A program made the position numbers and the translations under genes. Shown here in pieces: positions 1 through 6,016 of a DNA stretch of 10,584 nucleotides. The DNA is from JAKLKS01 sp964370855 (GTDB lineage: Bacteria; Planctomycetota; JAJSAM01; JAKLKS01). The notes under the pieces were generated by a model, which was not told the origin of the DNA, did not search any database, and saw nothing but the letters and a program-made list of their open reading frames with translations. Numbering within the stretch: position 1 is the stretch's first letter; each line of letters starts with the position of its first letter. Location: NCBI GenBank assembly GCA_964370855.1, contig CAYJMF010000142.1, forward strand, positions 1-10,584, given 5' to 3'.

Positions 1-2
1 CG

Positions 3-52
3 GCTCCCGACGGGGAGCATCGGGAGAGGATCCGATGCTCCCCGTCGGGAGC
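3..52. repeat. Perfect 21-bp inverted repeat with nested palindromes
   Basis: Positions 3-23 are the exact reverse complement of 32-52, separated by an 8-base loop (24-31). Each arm is also a small palindrome: GCTCCC (3-8) pairs with GGGAGC (13-18), and the same pair recurs at 37-42 and 47-52. The element can therefore fold as one long hairpin or as two short 6-bp stem-loops. It has no T-tract on either side, so it is not a textbook intrinsic terminator. It could still stop or stabilise a transcript from a gene left of the window, or be a REP-like intergenic palindrome. The structure is read directly from the sequence; its role is inference. Confidence 0.85.
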
Positions 53-53
53 G

Positions 54-340
54 TTCGAAGTCAGAGGAGGGAGGCGGCGGGGTCGAACCTGCCCGAGGAT
101 CCAGGTGGGGGGGGGAGCGGGTTCGGTACCCGGGGGAGGAGGGGATGGCGGGCACTCTGGCGGAGTTCCGGTGGTTCAAGGCACGAAGGGTGAACGCCGT
201 CCCCCACGATCCATGGCCCCGATCCCGGGAATCCCCCCGCGGAGCCGGGGTGCGTCTCGAATCCCCCGCCTCTCCCTTCCCGCCGCCCGGGAAATCGCCG
301 CGCACCCCCCTCCCCTTCTGCAAGAATCAGCGGGATCCTC
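54..340. other. Gene-free leader region with G-tracts
   Basis: No reading frame here has recognisable protein content; the long open frames look like GC-driven shadows. Four G-tracts lie close together on the plus strand (107-115, 119-121, 132-136, 141-144), which could allow a G-quadruplex. A short stem CGGGT (118-122) with ACCCG (128-132) overlaps them. I see no clear -10/-35 promoter, although the promoter of the operon starting at 341 would be expected here. There is no tRNA cloverleaf. Confidence 0.5.
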
Positions 341-1069
341 ATGTCCCCCGGCACTCCCGATCCGCAGGTCTCCGTCGTGCTGCCCGTCTTCAACGAGGAG
401 GGGAATTTGCGGGGACTCGTCGGGGAGCTGCTCCCCGTCGTGCGGAAACTCGGCCGGACCTTCGAGATCCTCTTCGTGGACGACGGCTCCCGGGACCGGT
501 CCGGCGAGGTCCTCCTCGAACTCGCCGCCGCGCACCCCGAGGTCGTCGTGTACAGGCTGGATCGCAACCACGGGCTCTCCTCGGCCCTCGACGCCGGTTT
601 CCGCAGCGCGCGGGGGGAGGTCATCGTCACCCTGGACGCCGACCTCCAGAACGACCCGGGGGACATACCCCGCCTGTTCGGCATGCTCGGGGAATTCGAC
701 ATGGTCTGCGGCTGGCGGAGGGAGCGGCGGGACCCCTGGGTGAAACGGGCCTCCTCGCGCATCGCCAACGGGTGGCGCAACCGCCGCACGGGGGAGTCGG
801 TCCACGACATCACATGCCCCCTCAAGGTGTTCCGGGCCTCCATCGTCCCCCACCTCCCCCCCTACGACGGGATGCACCGCTTCTACCCCACCCTCGCCCG
901 CATGGCCGGCTTCCGCGTCGTCGAGGTGCCCGTCGCCCACCGGGAGCGGGCCTCGGGCGCGAGCAAGTACGGGATCTGGAACCGCCTCTGGAAGGGGCTC
1001 TCGGACCTCCGCACGATCCGCTGGATGCAGCGCAACCGCCTCGACTACAGGAAGGAGCGGATCCGATGA
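341..1069 (+). CDS. Family 2 glycosyltransferase, polyprenyl/dolichyl-phosphate sugar synthase type
   Basis: The 242-residue protein has the GT-A fold signature of the DPM1/ArnC/GtrB group, which moves a sugar from a nucleotide donor to a polyprenyl phosphate on the cytoplasmic face of the membrane. Visible motifs are the N-terminal strand VSVVLPVFNEEGN (10-22), FVDDGSRDRS (45-54), NHGLSSALDAG (76-86) and the metal-binding LDADLQNDP (98-106, D99 and D101). A late HRERASGASKYG (200-211) is typical of the family's C-terminal part. There are no transmembrane helices, unlike ArnC or GtrB, so it resembles the short soluble DPM1 form. No strong Shine-Dalgarno precedes the ATG, but the start fits the family, with the first strand at residue 10. 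The stop overlaps the next start (ATGA). The sugar and lipid substrate cannot be told from sequence. Confidence 0.9.
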   Translation: MSPGTPDPQVSVVLPVFNEEGNLRGLVGELLPVVRKLGRTFEILFVDDGSRDRSGEVLLELAAAHPEVVVYRLDRNHGLSSALDAGFRSARGEVIVTLDADLQNDPGDIPRLFGMLGEFDMVCGWRRERRDPWVKRASSRIANGWRNRRTGESVHDITCPLKVFRASIVPHLPPYDGMHRFYPTLARMAGFRVVEVPVAHRERASGASKYGIWNRLWKGLSDLRTIRWMQRNRLDYRKERIR

Positions 1070-1386
1070 TGGCAGCGGAACCCGCCGTCGGCTGGCTCGA
1101 GGCGGTCCTCGCCCGCGTCCGCGATCCGTGGTTCGTCATCGGGATGGGCGGGCAGTTCGTGTTCGCCGCCCGTTTCGTCGTCCAGTGGCTCGCCTCGGAG
1201 AGGGAGAAGCGGGTGGTGATCCCCGTGGCCTTCTGGTGGCTCTCCATCACCGGGGCCTCGATCACCCTCGTCTACGCGATCCGCAACAGGGACCCTGTCT
1301 TCATCATCTCCCAGGCCGGCGGGCTCGCCATGTACGTGCGCAACCTCGCCATCCACCACCGCTCCCTGCGGGAGGGGGCCGCGTGA
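1066..1386 (+). CDS. Stand-alone LAB_N (lipid-A-disaccharide synthase N-terminal domain) membrane protein
   Basis: This 106-residue integral membrane protein matches the LAB_N domain, which is named from an N-terminal extension of some LpxB proteins but often occurs alone beside glycosyltransferases. Conserved pieces are GQFVFAARFVVQWLASE (29-45), VIPVAFWWLS (51-60), the DPVFIISQ stretch (76-83) and YVRNL (90-94). Three hydrophobic helices lie near 22-41, 51-71 and 77-92. The LpxB catalytic domain is absent, so it should not be called LpxB. AAGGAG at 1052-1057 is 8 bases ahead of the first ATG; a second ATG follows immediately at 1069. It overlaps the glycosyltransferase by four bases. A plausible job, inferred from context, is membrane anchor or partner for the helix-less glycosyltransferase upstream. 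Confidence 0.85.
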   Translation: MMAAEPAVGWLEAVLARVRDPWFVIGMGGQFVFAARFVVQWLASEREKRVVIPVAFWWLSITGASITLVYAIRNRDPVFIISQAGGLAMYVRNLAIHHRSLREGAA

Positions 1387-2084
1387 TCCTCGGGGCCGAA
1401 TCCGCCGGGCTCGTCGCCTCCCTCTGGGAGTTCGTCCAGGACTACCCGGACCCGGTGCTCTTCGGGCTTCTCGTCCTCTGCGGGGTCGGGCTCCCCATCC
1501 CCGAGGAGCCGATCCTCCTCATGGCCGGCATCGTCGTGTGGAAGCTCTCCTCGGGGGAGGAGCCGGAGATCCAGCTCCTCCGCATGACCGCCGTCTGCGC
1601 CTTCGGGATCCTCGCCGGCGACCTCGCCTGCTTCCACGCGGGGAAGACCATCGGGAGGGGGATCTTCCGGTTCAAGCTGGTGCAGGCCATCGCCACCCGG
1701 CCGCGCCGCGTGCGCGCGGAGAGGTTCTTCCAGCGGTACGGGCCCTGGGCCATCTTCATCGCCCGGTTCTTCGCCGGCGTGCGGCTCGTCATGTACTTCA
1801 GCGCCGGGATGAGCCGCCGCGTCTCCTACCTGCGCTTCCTCTTCATGGACTTCCTCGGCGTCCTCGTGTCGGTGCCCCTGTCCATCTGGATCGGGTTCCT
1901 CGCGTGGCGGGAACTCCAGAACTGGGAGGCGGCGAAGGCGAAACTCGGCACCTTCCACGCCTTCCTGGTCGGGGGCATGGCCGCCGGCCTCGTCGTCTGG
2001 ATCATCCTGGCGCGGAAGAACCGCGCCGCCGAGAAGGCGGCCCGGCGGAGGGCGCTCGGCATTCCCCCGGGGCCGACGGGTTAG
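1383..2084 (+). CDS. DedA-family integral membrane protein
   Basis: The 233-residue protein begins at GTG, overlapping the previous stop (GTGA), with GGAGG at 1371-1375 as ribosome binding site. The DedA/SNARE-associated pattern is clear: CGVGLPIPEEP (33-43), an acidic GD (79-80) followed by a Gly-rich helix, then ERFFQRYGPWAIFIARFFAGVR (113-134) and AG followed by RFLFMDFLG. R128 and R134 have the spacing of the essential arginines of E. coli YqjA/YghB, and E41/E42 sit where their essential glutamate is expected. About five to six hydrophobic segments are present, with a basic C-terminal tail. Some DedA proteins are now known to flip undecaprenyl phosphate back to the cytoplasmic face. Next to a polyprenyl-phosphate glycosyltransferase, carrier-lipid recycling is an attractive role but is inferred. 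Confidence 0.9.
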   Translation: MILGAESAGLVASLWEFVQDYPDPVLFGLLVLCGVGLPIPEEPILLMAGIVVWKLSSGEEPEIQLLRMTAVCAFGILAGDLACFHAGKTIGRGIFRFKLVQAIATRPRRVRAERFFQRYGPWAIFIARFFAGVRLVMYFSAGMSRRVSYLRFLFMDFLGVLVSVPLSIWIGFLAWRELQNWEAAKAKLGTFHAFLVGGMAAGLVVWIILARKNRAAEKAARRRALGIPPGPTG

Positions 2085-2097
2085 GATGGATTCCGTG
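2083..2097 (+). promoter_or_regulatory. Competing start: AGGATGGA before GTG at 2095
   Basis: The purine-rich AGGATGGA (2083-2090) lies 4 bases upstream of an in-frame GTG (2095-2097). Starting there would give an N-terminus reading M-K-P-R-T, a more typical signal peptide start than the M-D-S-V-K from the ATG at 2086. The ATG itself has only a weak GACGGG ahead of it. Both starts keep the same mature protein. I kept the ATG because of the tight TAGGATG junction, but the GTG is close to equally likely. Confidence 0.45.
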
Positions 2098-3348
2098 AAG
2101 CCACGGACCGCCGCCTGCGTCCTCGCCATCGCGCTCCTGTCCGTCCCCGCGATCCCCGCCGCCCGGGCGCCGGGCATCGCGGCCTTCCCCGGCCCCGTGC
2201 AGCCCGACCCCGGCGCCCGCCCCTCCGTGGCGCGCAACGGGCGGGCCGTCGCCTTCGAGGCCTCCGTCCGCGACGCCGGCGAGCGGTGGGATCCGGCGGC
2301 GGATCCGACGGTGCTCCTCTGGAACCGGCGCTCCGGATCGCTGCGCCAGCTGACCGCCTCCTCCTGCGACCAGCCCTCCGTGGAGATCGGCGAGTTCTAC
2401 TTCCGCGTCGGCGCCGCCCTCGTGAAGGAGCGCCGCTCCCGCACCCTGGTGGCCTTCCGCTCCTCCGCGAACCTCGCCGGGCGCAACGCCGATCTCTCCC
2501 CGGAGATCTTCGTCTGGGATTCCCAGACCTCCGGGATCACCCAGATCACCGACTCCCTCGCCGGAGAGAGCGGGAGCCCCGCCCTCGGCGCCTCCTTCCG
2601 CGGCCTGAAGGACGCCAAGGGGCTCTGGACCGGGGCCATCGACGTCCGGTACCGCGTCGCCTTCCTCTCGACGGCGGACCTCACCGGCGACAACCCCCTC
2701 GGGCTCCCCCAGGTCTTCCTCTACGACTCGGGGCTCCCCGAGGTGGGGCGGCTCGTGCAGGTCTCCCATGCGGCCGCGGGCGCGGCCGGGCCGCCGGCGG
2801 TGGACGCCCGGGGGAGGAGGGTCGCCTTCGTGCACGAGGAGGATCTCCTGCCGGTTCTCGCCCCCTCCTTCGCCCCGAACGTCTACACGTGGGATCCCCG
2901 GAGGGGGCTCCGCCACGCCGCCGAATCCGGGCTGGACGGGGGCGAGCCCGCGGAGCCGTGCCTCGACTCCTCGGGCCGCTTCGTCGCCTGGTCCTCCCGG
3001 GACGACTCGGGCCTGCGGGGGGTGAGGGTCGCCCCCGTCGGGGGGGGCCGCGTCCGCCGGTTCACGGCGCAGGTCGGGGAGCACCGGGCCCCGGCCCTCG
3101 GCCGTGGGAGGGGCCGCGTCGTCGCCCTCTCCACCGATGCCGAGGGGGGAGGCGGGCCGGTGGCGGAGCGGCCGGTCCTCCTCGGGAGGGACTTCGTGGA
3201 GGATCTCGGGGTCCCCGCCGGCGGCGTCTTCGGCGCGCCGGCGCTCCAGAGGGATCGCCGGCTCCTCTTCCTCACCGGGAACGGCGACCTCGACGGGACC
3301 AACGCCTCGGGCCGCGACGTCCTGTGGCTCGTGAACTTCGGGCGATGA
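2086..3348 (+). CDS. Secreted PD40/TolB-like beta-propeller protein
   Basis: This 420-residue protein has an N-terminal hydrophobic signal sequence (about residues 9-22, then an Ala-rich ARA cleavage-like site near 28). The rest is repeats of the PD40/TolB type. Recurrent units are a 'P-x-V/L-x-x-x-GR-x-V/A-A' strand (46-57, 237-248, 291-301, 336-348) and a partner strand of the type 'IFVWDSQTSGITQIT' (141-155) or 'VYTWDPRRG' (266-274). The C-terminal NGDLDGTNASGRD (399-411) is the acidic loop seen in such propellers. It is probably periplasmic. It lacks the N-terminal TolB domain and there is no Pal or Tol gene nearby, so it should not be named TolB. It starts one base after the DedA stop (TAGGATG) and overlaps the next gene by ATGA. 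A downstream GTG start is also plausible. Its ligand or function is unknown. Confidence 0.75.
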   Translation: MDSVKPRTAACVLAIALLSVPAIPAARAPGIAAFPGPVQPDPGARPSVARNGRAVAFEASVRDAGERWDPAADPTVLLWNRRSGSLRQLTASSCDQPSVEIGEFYFRVGAALVKERRSRTLVAFRSSANLAGRNADLSPEIFVWDSQTSGITQITDSLAGESGSPALGASFRGLKDAKGLWTGAIDVRYRVAFLSTADLTGDNPLGLPQVFLYDSGLPEVGRLVQVSHAAAGAAGPPAVDARGRRVAFVHEEDLLPVLAPSFAPNVYTWDPRRGLRHAAESGLDGGEPAEPCLDSSGRFVAWSSRDDSGLRGVRVAPVGGGRVRRFTAQVGEHRAPALGRGRGRVVALSTDAEGGGGPVAERPVLLGRDFVEDLGVPAGGVFGAPALQRDRRLLFLTGNGDLDGTNASGRDVLWLVNFGR

Positions 3349-4352
3349 ACCCCGGGGACCTGCCCCCGCGCCAGCAGGCGACCCGGCGGTGGCCCGTGGT
3401 GGGGGAGCGGGAGCCGGAGCCCTTCGACCCGGCCTCCTGGCGCCTCGAGGTGGCGGGCCTCGTCGCCGCGCCCCTCTCCCTCGACTTCGCCGCGCTCTCC
3501 GCCCTCCCGCGGGAGGAGCGGAGGGGGACGATCCACTGCGTGACCCGCTGGTCGCGGCCCGGCGCCGTCTTCTCCGGCGTCCCCGTGGAGGCGCTCCTCG
3601 CCCGGGCGGGACCGCTGCCCGCGGCCCGCTTCGTCCGCTTCGCCTCGGGGCGGGGCCACGACACGACACTGCCGATGGAGGCGTGCGCCGGGGACGTCCT
3701 CGTCGCCCTCGCCGCCGACGGGGCCCCCGTCGAGCCGGTCCACGGCGGCCCCGTCCGGACGGTCCTCTTCCGCCGCTACTTCTACAAGAGCGTGAAGTGG
3801 CTGCGCCGCATCGACCTCCTCGCCGCGGACCGCCCCGGGTTCTGGGAGCGCACCGCGGGCTACCACAACGGCGCCGACCCGTGGAGGGAGGAGCGCTACG
3901 CGCTGCCGGACCTCGACCGCCGCGAGGTGGAACGCCTCCTCCGGGCGAAGGACCTCTCGGGGCGGGAGCTCCGCGGGGTCGAGCTGGAGGGGAGGGACCT
4001 GCGGGGGTTCTCCTTCAGGGGGGCCCGCCTCAGGGACGCGCGCCTCGCGGGGGCCGATCTCCGCGGGGCCGATCTCGGTGGCGCCAACCTCACCAACGCG
4101 GATCTCCGCGGCGCCGACCTCCGCGGGGCCGTCCTCGACGGGACCGACCTCGACGGCGCCGACCTGCGCGGGGCGGACCTTCGGGGGACGGCGGTGCGCT
4201 GCGTCGCCGCCGCCTGCACCACCTTCCGCTCCCCCGGGGGAGGGGAGGAGGCGCGCCTCGAGGGCGCCGATTTCCGGGGAGCCGACGTCACGGGCCTCCT
4301 CGAAGAGCAGCGCGAGTTCCTTCGCTCCCTCGGGGTGCCCGGGGCAGAGTAG
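3345..4352 (+). CDS. YuiH-like molybdopterin (sulfite oxidase superfamily) domain fused to pentapeptide repeats
   Basis: The 335-residue protein has two parts. Residues 1-186 match the oxidoreductase molybdopterin-binding domain of the YuiH-type sulfite oxidase-like proteins: WRLEVAGLV (32-40), HCVTRWS with the expected molybdenum-ligand Cys65 (64-70), FSGVPVEALL (76-85), TTLPMEAC (107-114), HGGPVRTVLFRRYFYKSVKW (133-152) and GYHNGADPWREERY (172-185). The dimerisation domain and heme of true sulfite oxidases are absent. Residues 203-315 are A-D/N-L-x-x pentapeptide repeats (many ADLRG units), interrupted near 284-304 by a Cys-containing segment. There is no signal peptide or Tat motif, so a cytoplasmic location is expected. 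The substrate is unknown. Translation overlaps the propeller gene by ATGA. The pentapeptide part should form a right-handed quadrilateral beta-helix, perhaps for protein contact. Confidence 0.85.
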   Translation: MNPGDLPPRQQATRRWPVVGEREPEPFDPASWRLEVAGLVAAPLSLDFAALSALPREERRGTIHCVTRWSRPGAVFSGVPVEALLARAGPLPAARFVRFASGRGHDTTLPMEACAGDVLVALAADGAPVEPVHGGPVRTVLFRRYFYKSVKWLRRIDLLAADRPGFWERTAGYHNGADPWREERYALPDLDRREVERLLRAKDLSGRELRGVELEGRDLRGFSFRGARLRDARLAGADLRGADLGGANLTNADLRGADLRGAVLDGTDLDGADLRGADLRGTAVRCVAAACTTFRSPGGGEEARLEGADFRGADVTGLLEEQREFLRSLGVPGAE

Positions 4353-4361
4353 GGGCTTCCC

Positions 4362-4367
4362 AGGAGG
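4362..4367 (+). promoter_or_regulatory. Strong Shine-Dalgarno AGGAGG
   Basis: A perfect AGGAGG lies 4 bases before the ATG at 4372. It is the best ribosome binding site on the plus strand and fixes the lipoprotein start. The other rightward genes rely mostly on overlaps, so this gene may be translated at a higher or independent level. Confidence 0.8.
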
Positions 4368-4371
4368 TGTC

Positions 4372-5091
4372 ATGAAGATCGCCATCGTCGCCGCCGCCGC
4401 CGCCGCCGCCGCCCTGTTCGCCGCCGGATGCTCGAAGGAGACGGTCACCCTCAAGCCCCCCGAATCCGCGGGGCCCCCTCCCGGCTCCCTCGACCGCCGG
4501 CCCGGCCCCGTCACCCCCGGCGTCGATCCCTCGACGATCCCGGGGCATCCGCCCGTGGGCGGCGATCCCCACGCCGGCATGCAGGGGGCCGGGATGCAGG
4601 GCCCCACGGCGCAGACTCCCGGTGCGGGGCCGGCGGCGGATCACTTCGCCGCCGCCGAGGGCTGGCAGAGCGAGGCTCCCGCCTCCAACATGCGGCTCCT
4701 GCAGTTCCGCCTCCCCCGCGCCGACGGCGACGGGAAGGACGGCGAGGTCGCGGTCTTCACCCGCATCATGGGGAGCGCGAAGGAGAACATCGACCGCTGG
4801 AGGGGGCAGTTCTCCGAAATCGCGCAGGGGAAGGACAAGCTCGAGGAGACGGTCGAGGGGATGAAGGGGAAGGTCACCCTCCTCGACATCACGGGCAAGT
4901 TCGGCGGCGGCATGAACCCCATGGCCGGCGCCCACGGCTCCGGCGCGGAGTCCGCGGAGACGCGGATGATTGCCGCCGTGGTGGAGCACCCGACGGGGCC
5001 CTTCTACGTGAAGGCGATGGGCCCCCCGGCCACCATGGGGAAGTGGGAGGCCTCCGTCCGCGCCTTCATCCTCGACGCGGCGAAGAAGTAG
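4372..5091 (+). CDS. Putative lipoprotein of unknown function, Pro/Gly linker plus C-terminal domain
   Basis: The 239-residue protein opens with a lipoprotein-type signal: MK, a run of eight alanines (7-14), then LFAAGC with Cys20 as the likely lipidated residue. The -3 position is Ala rather than Leu/Val, so the lipobox is slightly atypical. Residues 21-90 are a Pro/Gly/Ala-rich linker containing a repeated GMQG (69-72, 74-77). The folded part starts at EGWQSEAP (96-103) and continues with MRLLQFRLPRADGD (107-120), an AVFTRIMGS strand, NIDRWRGQF (139-147), VTLLDITGKF (168-177), MIAAVVEHPTGPFYVKAMGP (199-218) and a C-terminal helix. This W...MR..QF.LP...NI.RW..QF...P.G..Y.K..GP pattern resembles uncharacterised proteins of high-GC Gram-negatives; no function is known to me. 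It follows the molybdopterin gene by 19 bases and faces a convergent gene 3 bases away. Confidence 0.75.
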   Translation: MKIAIVAAAAAAAALFAAGCSKETVTLKPPESAGPPPGSLDRRPGPVTPGVDPSTIPGHPPVGGDPHAGMQGAGMQGPTAQTPGAGPAADHFAAAEGWQSEAPASNMRLLQFRLPRADGDGKDGEVAVFTRIMGSAKENIDRWRGQFSEIAQGKDKLEETVEGMKGKVTLLDITGKFGGGMNPMAGAHGSGAESAETRMIAAVVEHPTGPFYVKAMGPPATMGKWEASVRAFILDAAKK

Positions 5092-5094
5092 GGG

Positions 5095-5901
5095 CTACCG
5101 GCCGCCCCTCCGGGGTCTCTCGCCGCCGGGGACCCCGACGGGAGCCGCAGGTCCGCCGCCGAAGCCGCCGCGGCCGCCGCCGATGAAGGCCCCGGGACCG
5201 AGCTCCTCGAGCTTGTTGTACTGGTCCACGGTGAGCGCCTGGGACAGCTTGTCCATGGCGTCCTTTCGGATCTCGTCGGTCTTCTCCCGCATGCCCTGGA
5301 AGTCGGCCGGCGCCGCGCCGGGGGCCCCGGGGCCGCCCCGGGCGCCGCGCCAGACCTCACCCATGCGCCGGGCCGCCTCGGAGGCGATGTCGATGACCCG
5401 CCCCTGCTGGTCCGGGGTGAGGTTGAGCTGCTCCGTGAGGTAGCCCGTCACCCGGTCCTTCACGGCGGCGTCCATCCGCTCCTCCATCTGGCGGCGGTCG
5501 GCCTCCTCCTTGCGGACCTCCTCCTCCTTCAGGAACTCGCGGAGCTTCTCCTTCCCGGCCTCGGAGTCGAGGAACGAGGCGGCCTCCGCGGTGGCGTCCC
5601 CGGCGGCGGCGTCGGCCTCCCCGGGTGCTCCCTCCCCGGGGGCGGCGGCGGCGGGGGCGGGCGCCGCGGGGCGCGCGATGCCGACGGCGGCCACCTGCTC
5701 CTCGAGGGATCGGCTGCGGGATTCGAGATCCTTCACGCGGGAGCGGAGGGCCTCGACCTCGGCGTTCTGCGTCTCGAGCTTCGAGCGGAGCTCCCCCTGC
5801 TGGCGGATGACGTCCTCGTTGCCGCCGCTGCACGCGCAGAGGAGGGCCGCGGCGCCGAGGAGAGCCGCCCCGGAACGGACCGACCGGCGGAAACGAGCCA
5901 T
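5095..5901 (-). CDS. Lipoprotein with coiled coil and LTxxQ motifs (Spy/CpxP-like)
   Basis: The 268-residue protein has a signal peptide ending in the lipobox LLCAC, with Cys24 as the lipidation site. A charged heptad-like coiled coil spans about 28-72, followed by an Ala/Pro/Gly linker (76-106). A helical region from 112 carries two LTxxQ motifs, LTPDQ (161-165) and LTVDQ (223-227), as in Spy and CpxP. A Gly/Pro/Arg-rich tail starts near 241. Spy/CpxP proteins are periplasmic chaperones or envelope-stress sensors; a membrane-tethered chaperone-like role is inferred only from the motifs. The open frame continues upstream, but GGGAGG (plus-strand 5909-5914) lies 7 bases before this ATG and the signal peptide begins there, which fixes the start. 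It is divergent from the exporter operon. Confidence 0.8.
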   Translation of the reverse strand: MARFRRSVRSGAALLGAAALLCACSGGNEDVIRQQGELRSKLETQNAEVEALRSRVKDLESRSRSLEEQVAAVGIARPAAPAPAAAAPGEGAPGEADAAAGDATAEAASFLDSEAGKEKLREFLKEEEVRKEEADRRQMEERMDAAVKDRVTGYLTEQLNLTPDQQGRVIDIASEAARRMGEVWRGARGGPGAPGAAPADFQGMREKTDEIRKDAMDKLSQALTVDQYNKLEELGPGAFIGGGRGGFGGGPAAPVGVPGGERPRRGGR

Positions 5902-6016
5902 GGAAACACCTCCCGGGGCCGGACATCGTCCCGGCCCGATCACTATACAACCCCGCGGGGCGGGAGGGAGTTTCGCGGACCGGCACCTGCCCGCGGAATA
6001 GACTCTCCGATCCCCC
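5902..6016. promoter_or_regulatory. Divergent intergenic region between lipoprotein and exporter operon
   Basis: This 115-base gap must hold the promoters for both directions. A TATAGT hexamer read on the minus strand (plus 5942-5947) is a possible -10 for the lipoprotein, but no convincing -35 sits 17 bases upstream. The overlapping TATACA on the plus strand could serve the exporter. A perfect 10-base palindrome CCCCGCGGGG (5951-5960) abuts these hexamers and is a possible operator, though short GC palindromes occur easily at this composition. The exporter start has no good Shine-Dalgarno. Confidence 0.4.
5909..5914 (-). promoter_or_regulatory. Shine-Dalgarno GGGAGG of the LTxxQ lipoprotein
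   Basis: Read on the minus strand, GGGAGG is followed by a 7-base spacer and then the ATG ending at plus coordinate 5899. It decides between the short form starting with the signal peptide and the much longer upstream open frame. Confidence 0.75.

Noticed and set aside
80..285. tRNA T-arm look-alikes (GTTCGACC on the minus strand near 81-90; TCTCGAATCC near 256-265)
   Set aside because: The flanking bases do not make a five-pair T-stem or a matching acceptor stem, and no anticodon arm can be placed.
145..1065. Upstream extension of the LAB_N frame to 145
   Set aside because: This stretch overlaps the glycosyltransferase in another frame and is Arg/Pro-rich. The domain and ribosome binding site start at 1066.
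2002..3669. Long minus-strand open frame opposite the propeller and molybdopterin genes
   Set aside because: Its translation is low-complexity Arg/Gly/Pro-rich with no domain, and the plus strand has clear protein families. It is a shadow of GC-rich codon use.
4021..4196. Repetitive GCCGACCTCCGCGG-like DNA as a CRISPR or direct-repeat array
   Set aside because: The periodicity is 15 bases with in-frame variation and encodes pentapeptide repeats. There are no spacers.
4387..4413. GCC trinucleotide run in the lipoprotein start as a possible unstable repeat
   Set aside because: It encodes the alanine-rich hydrophobic core of the signal peptide in a GC-biased genome, which explains it sufficiently.
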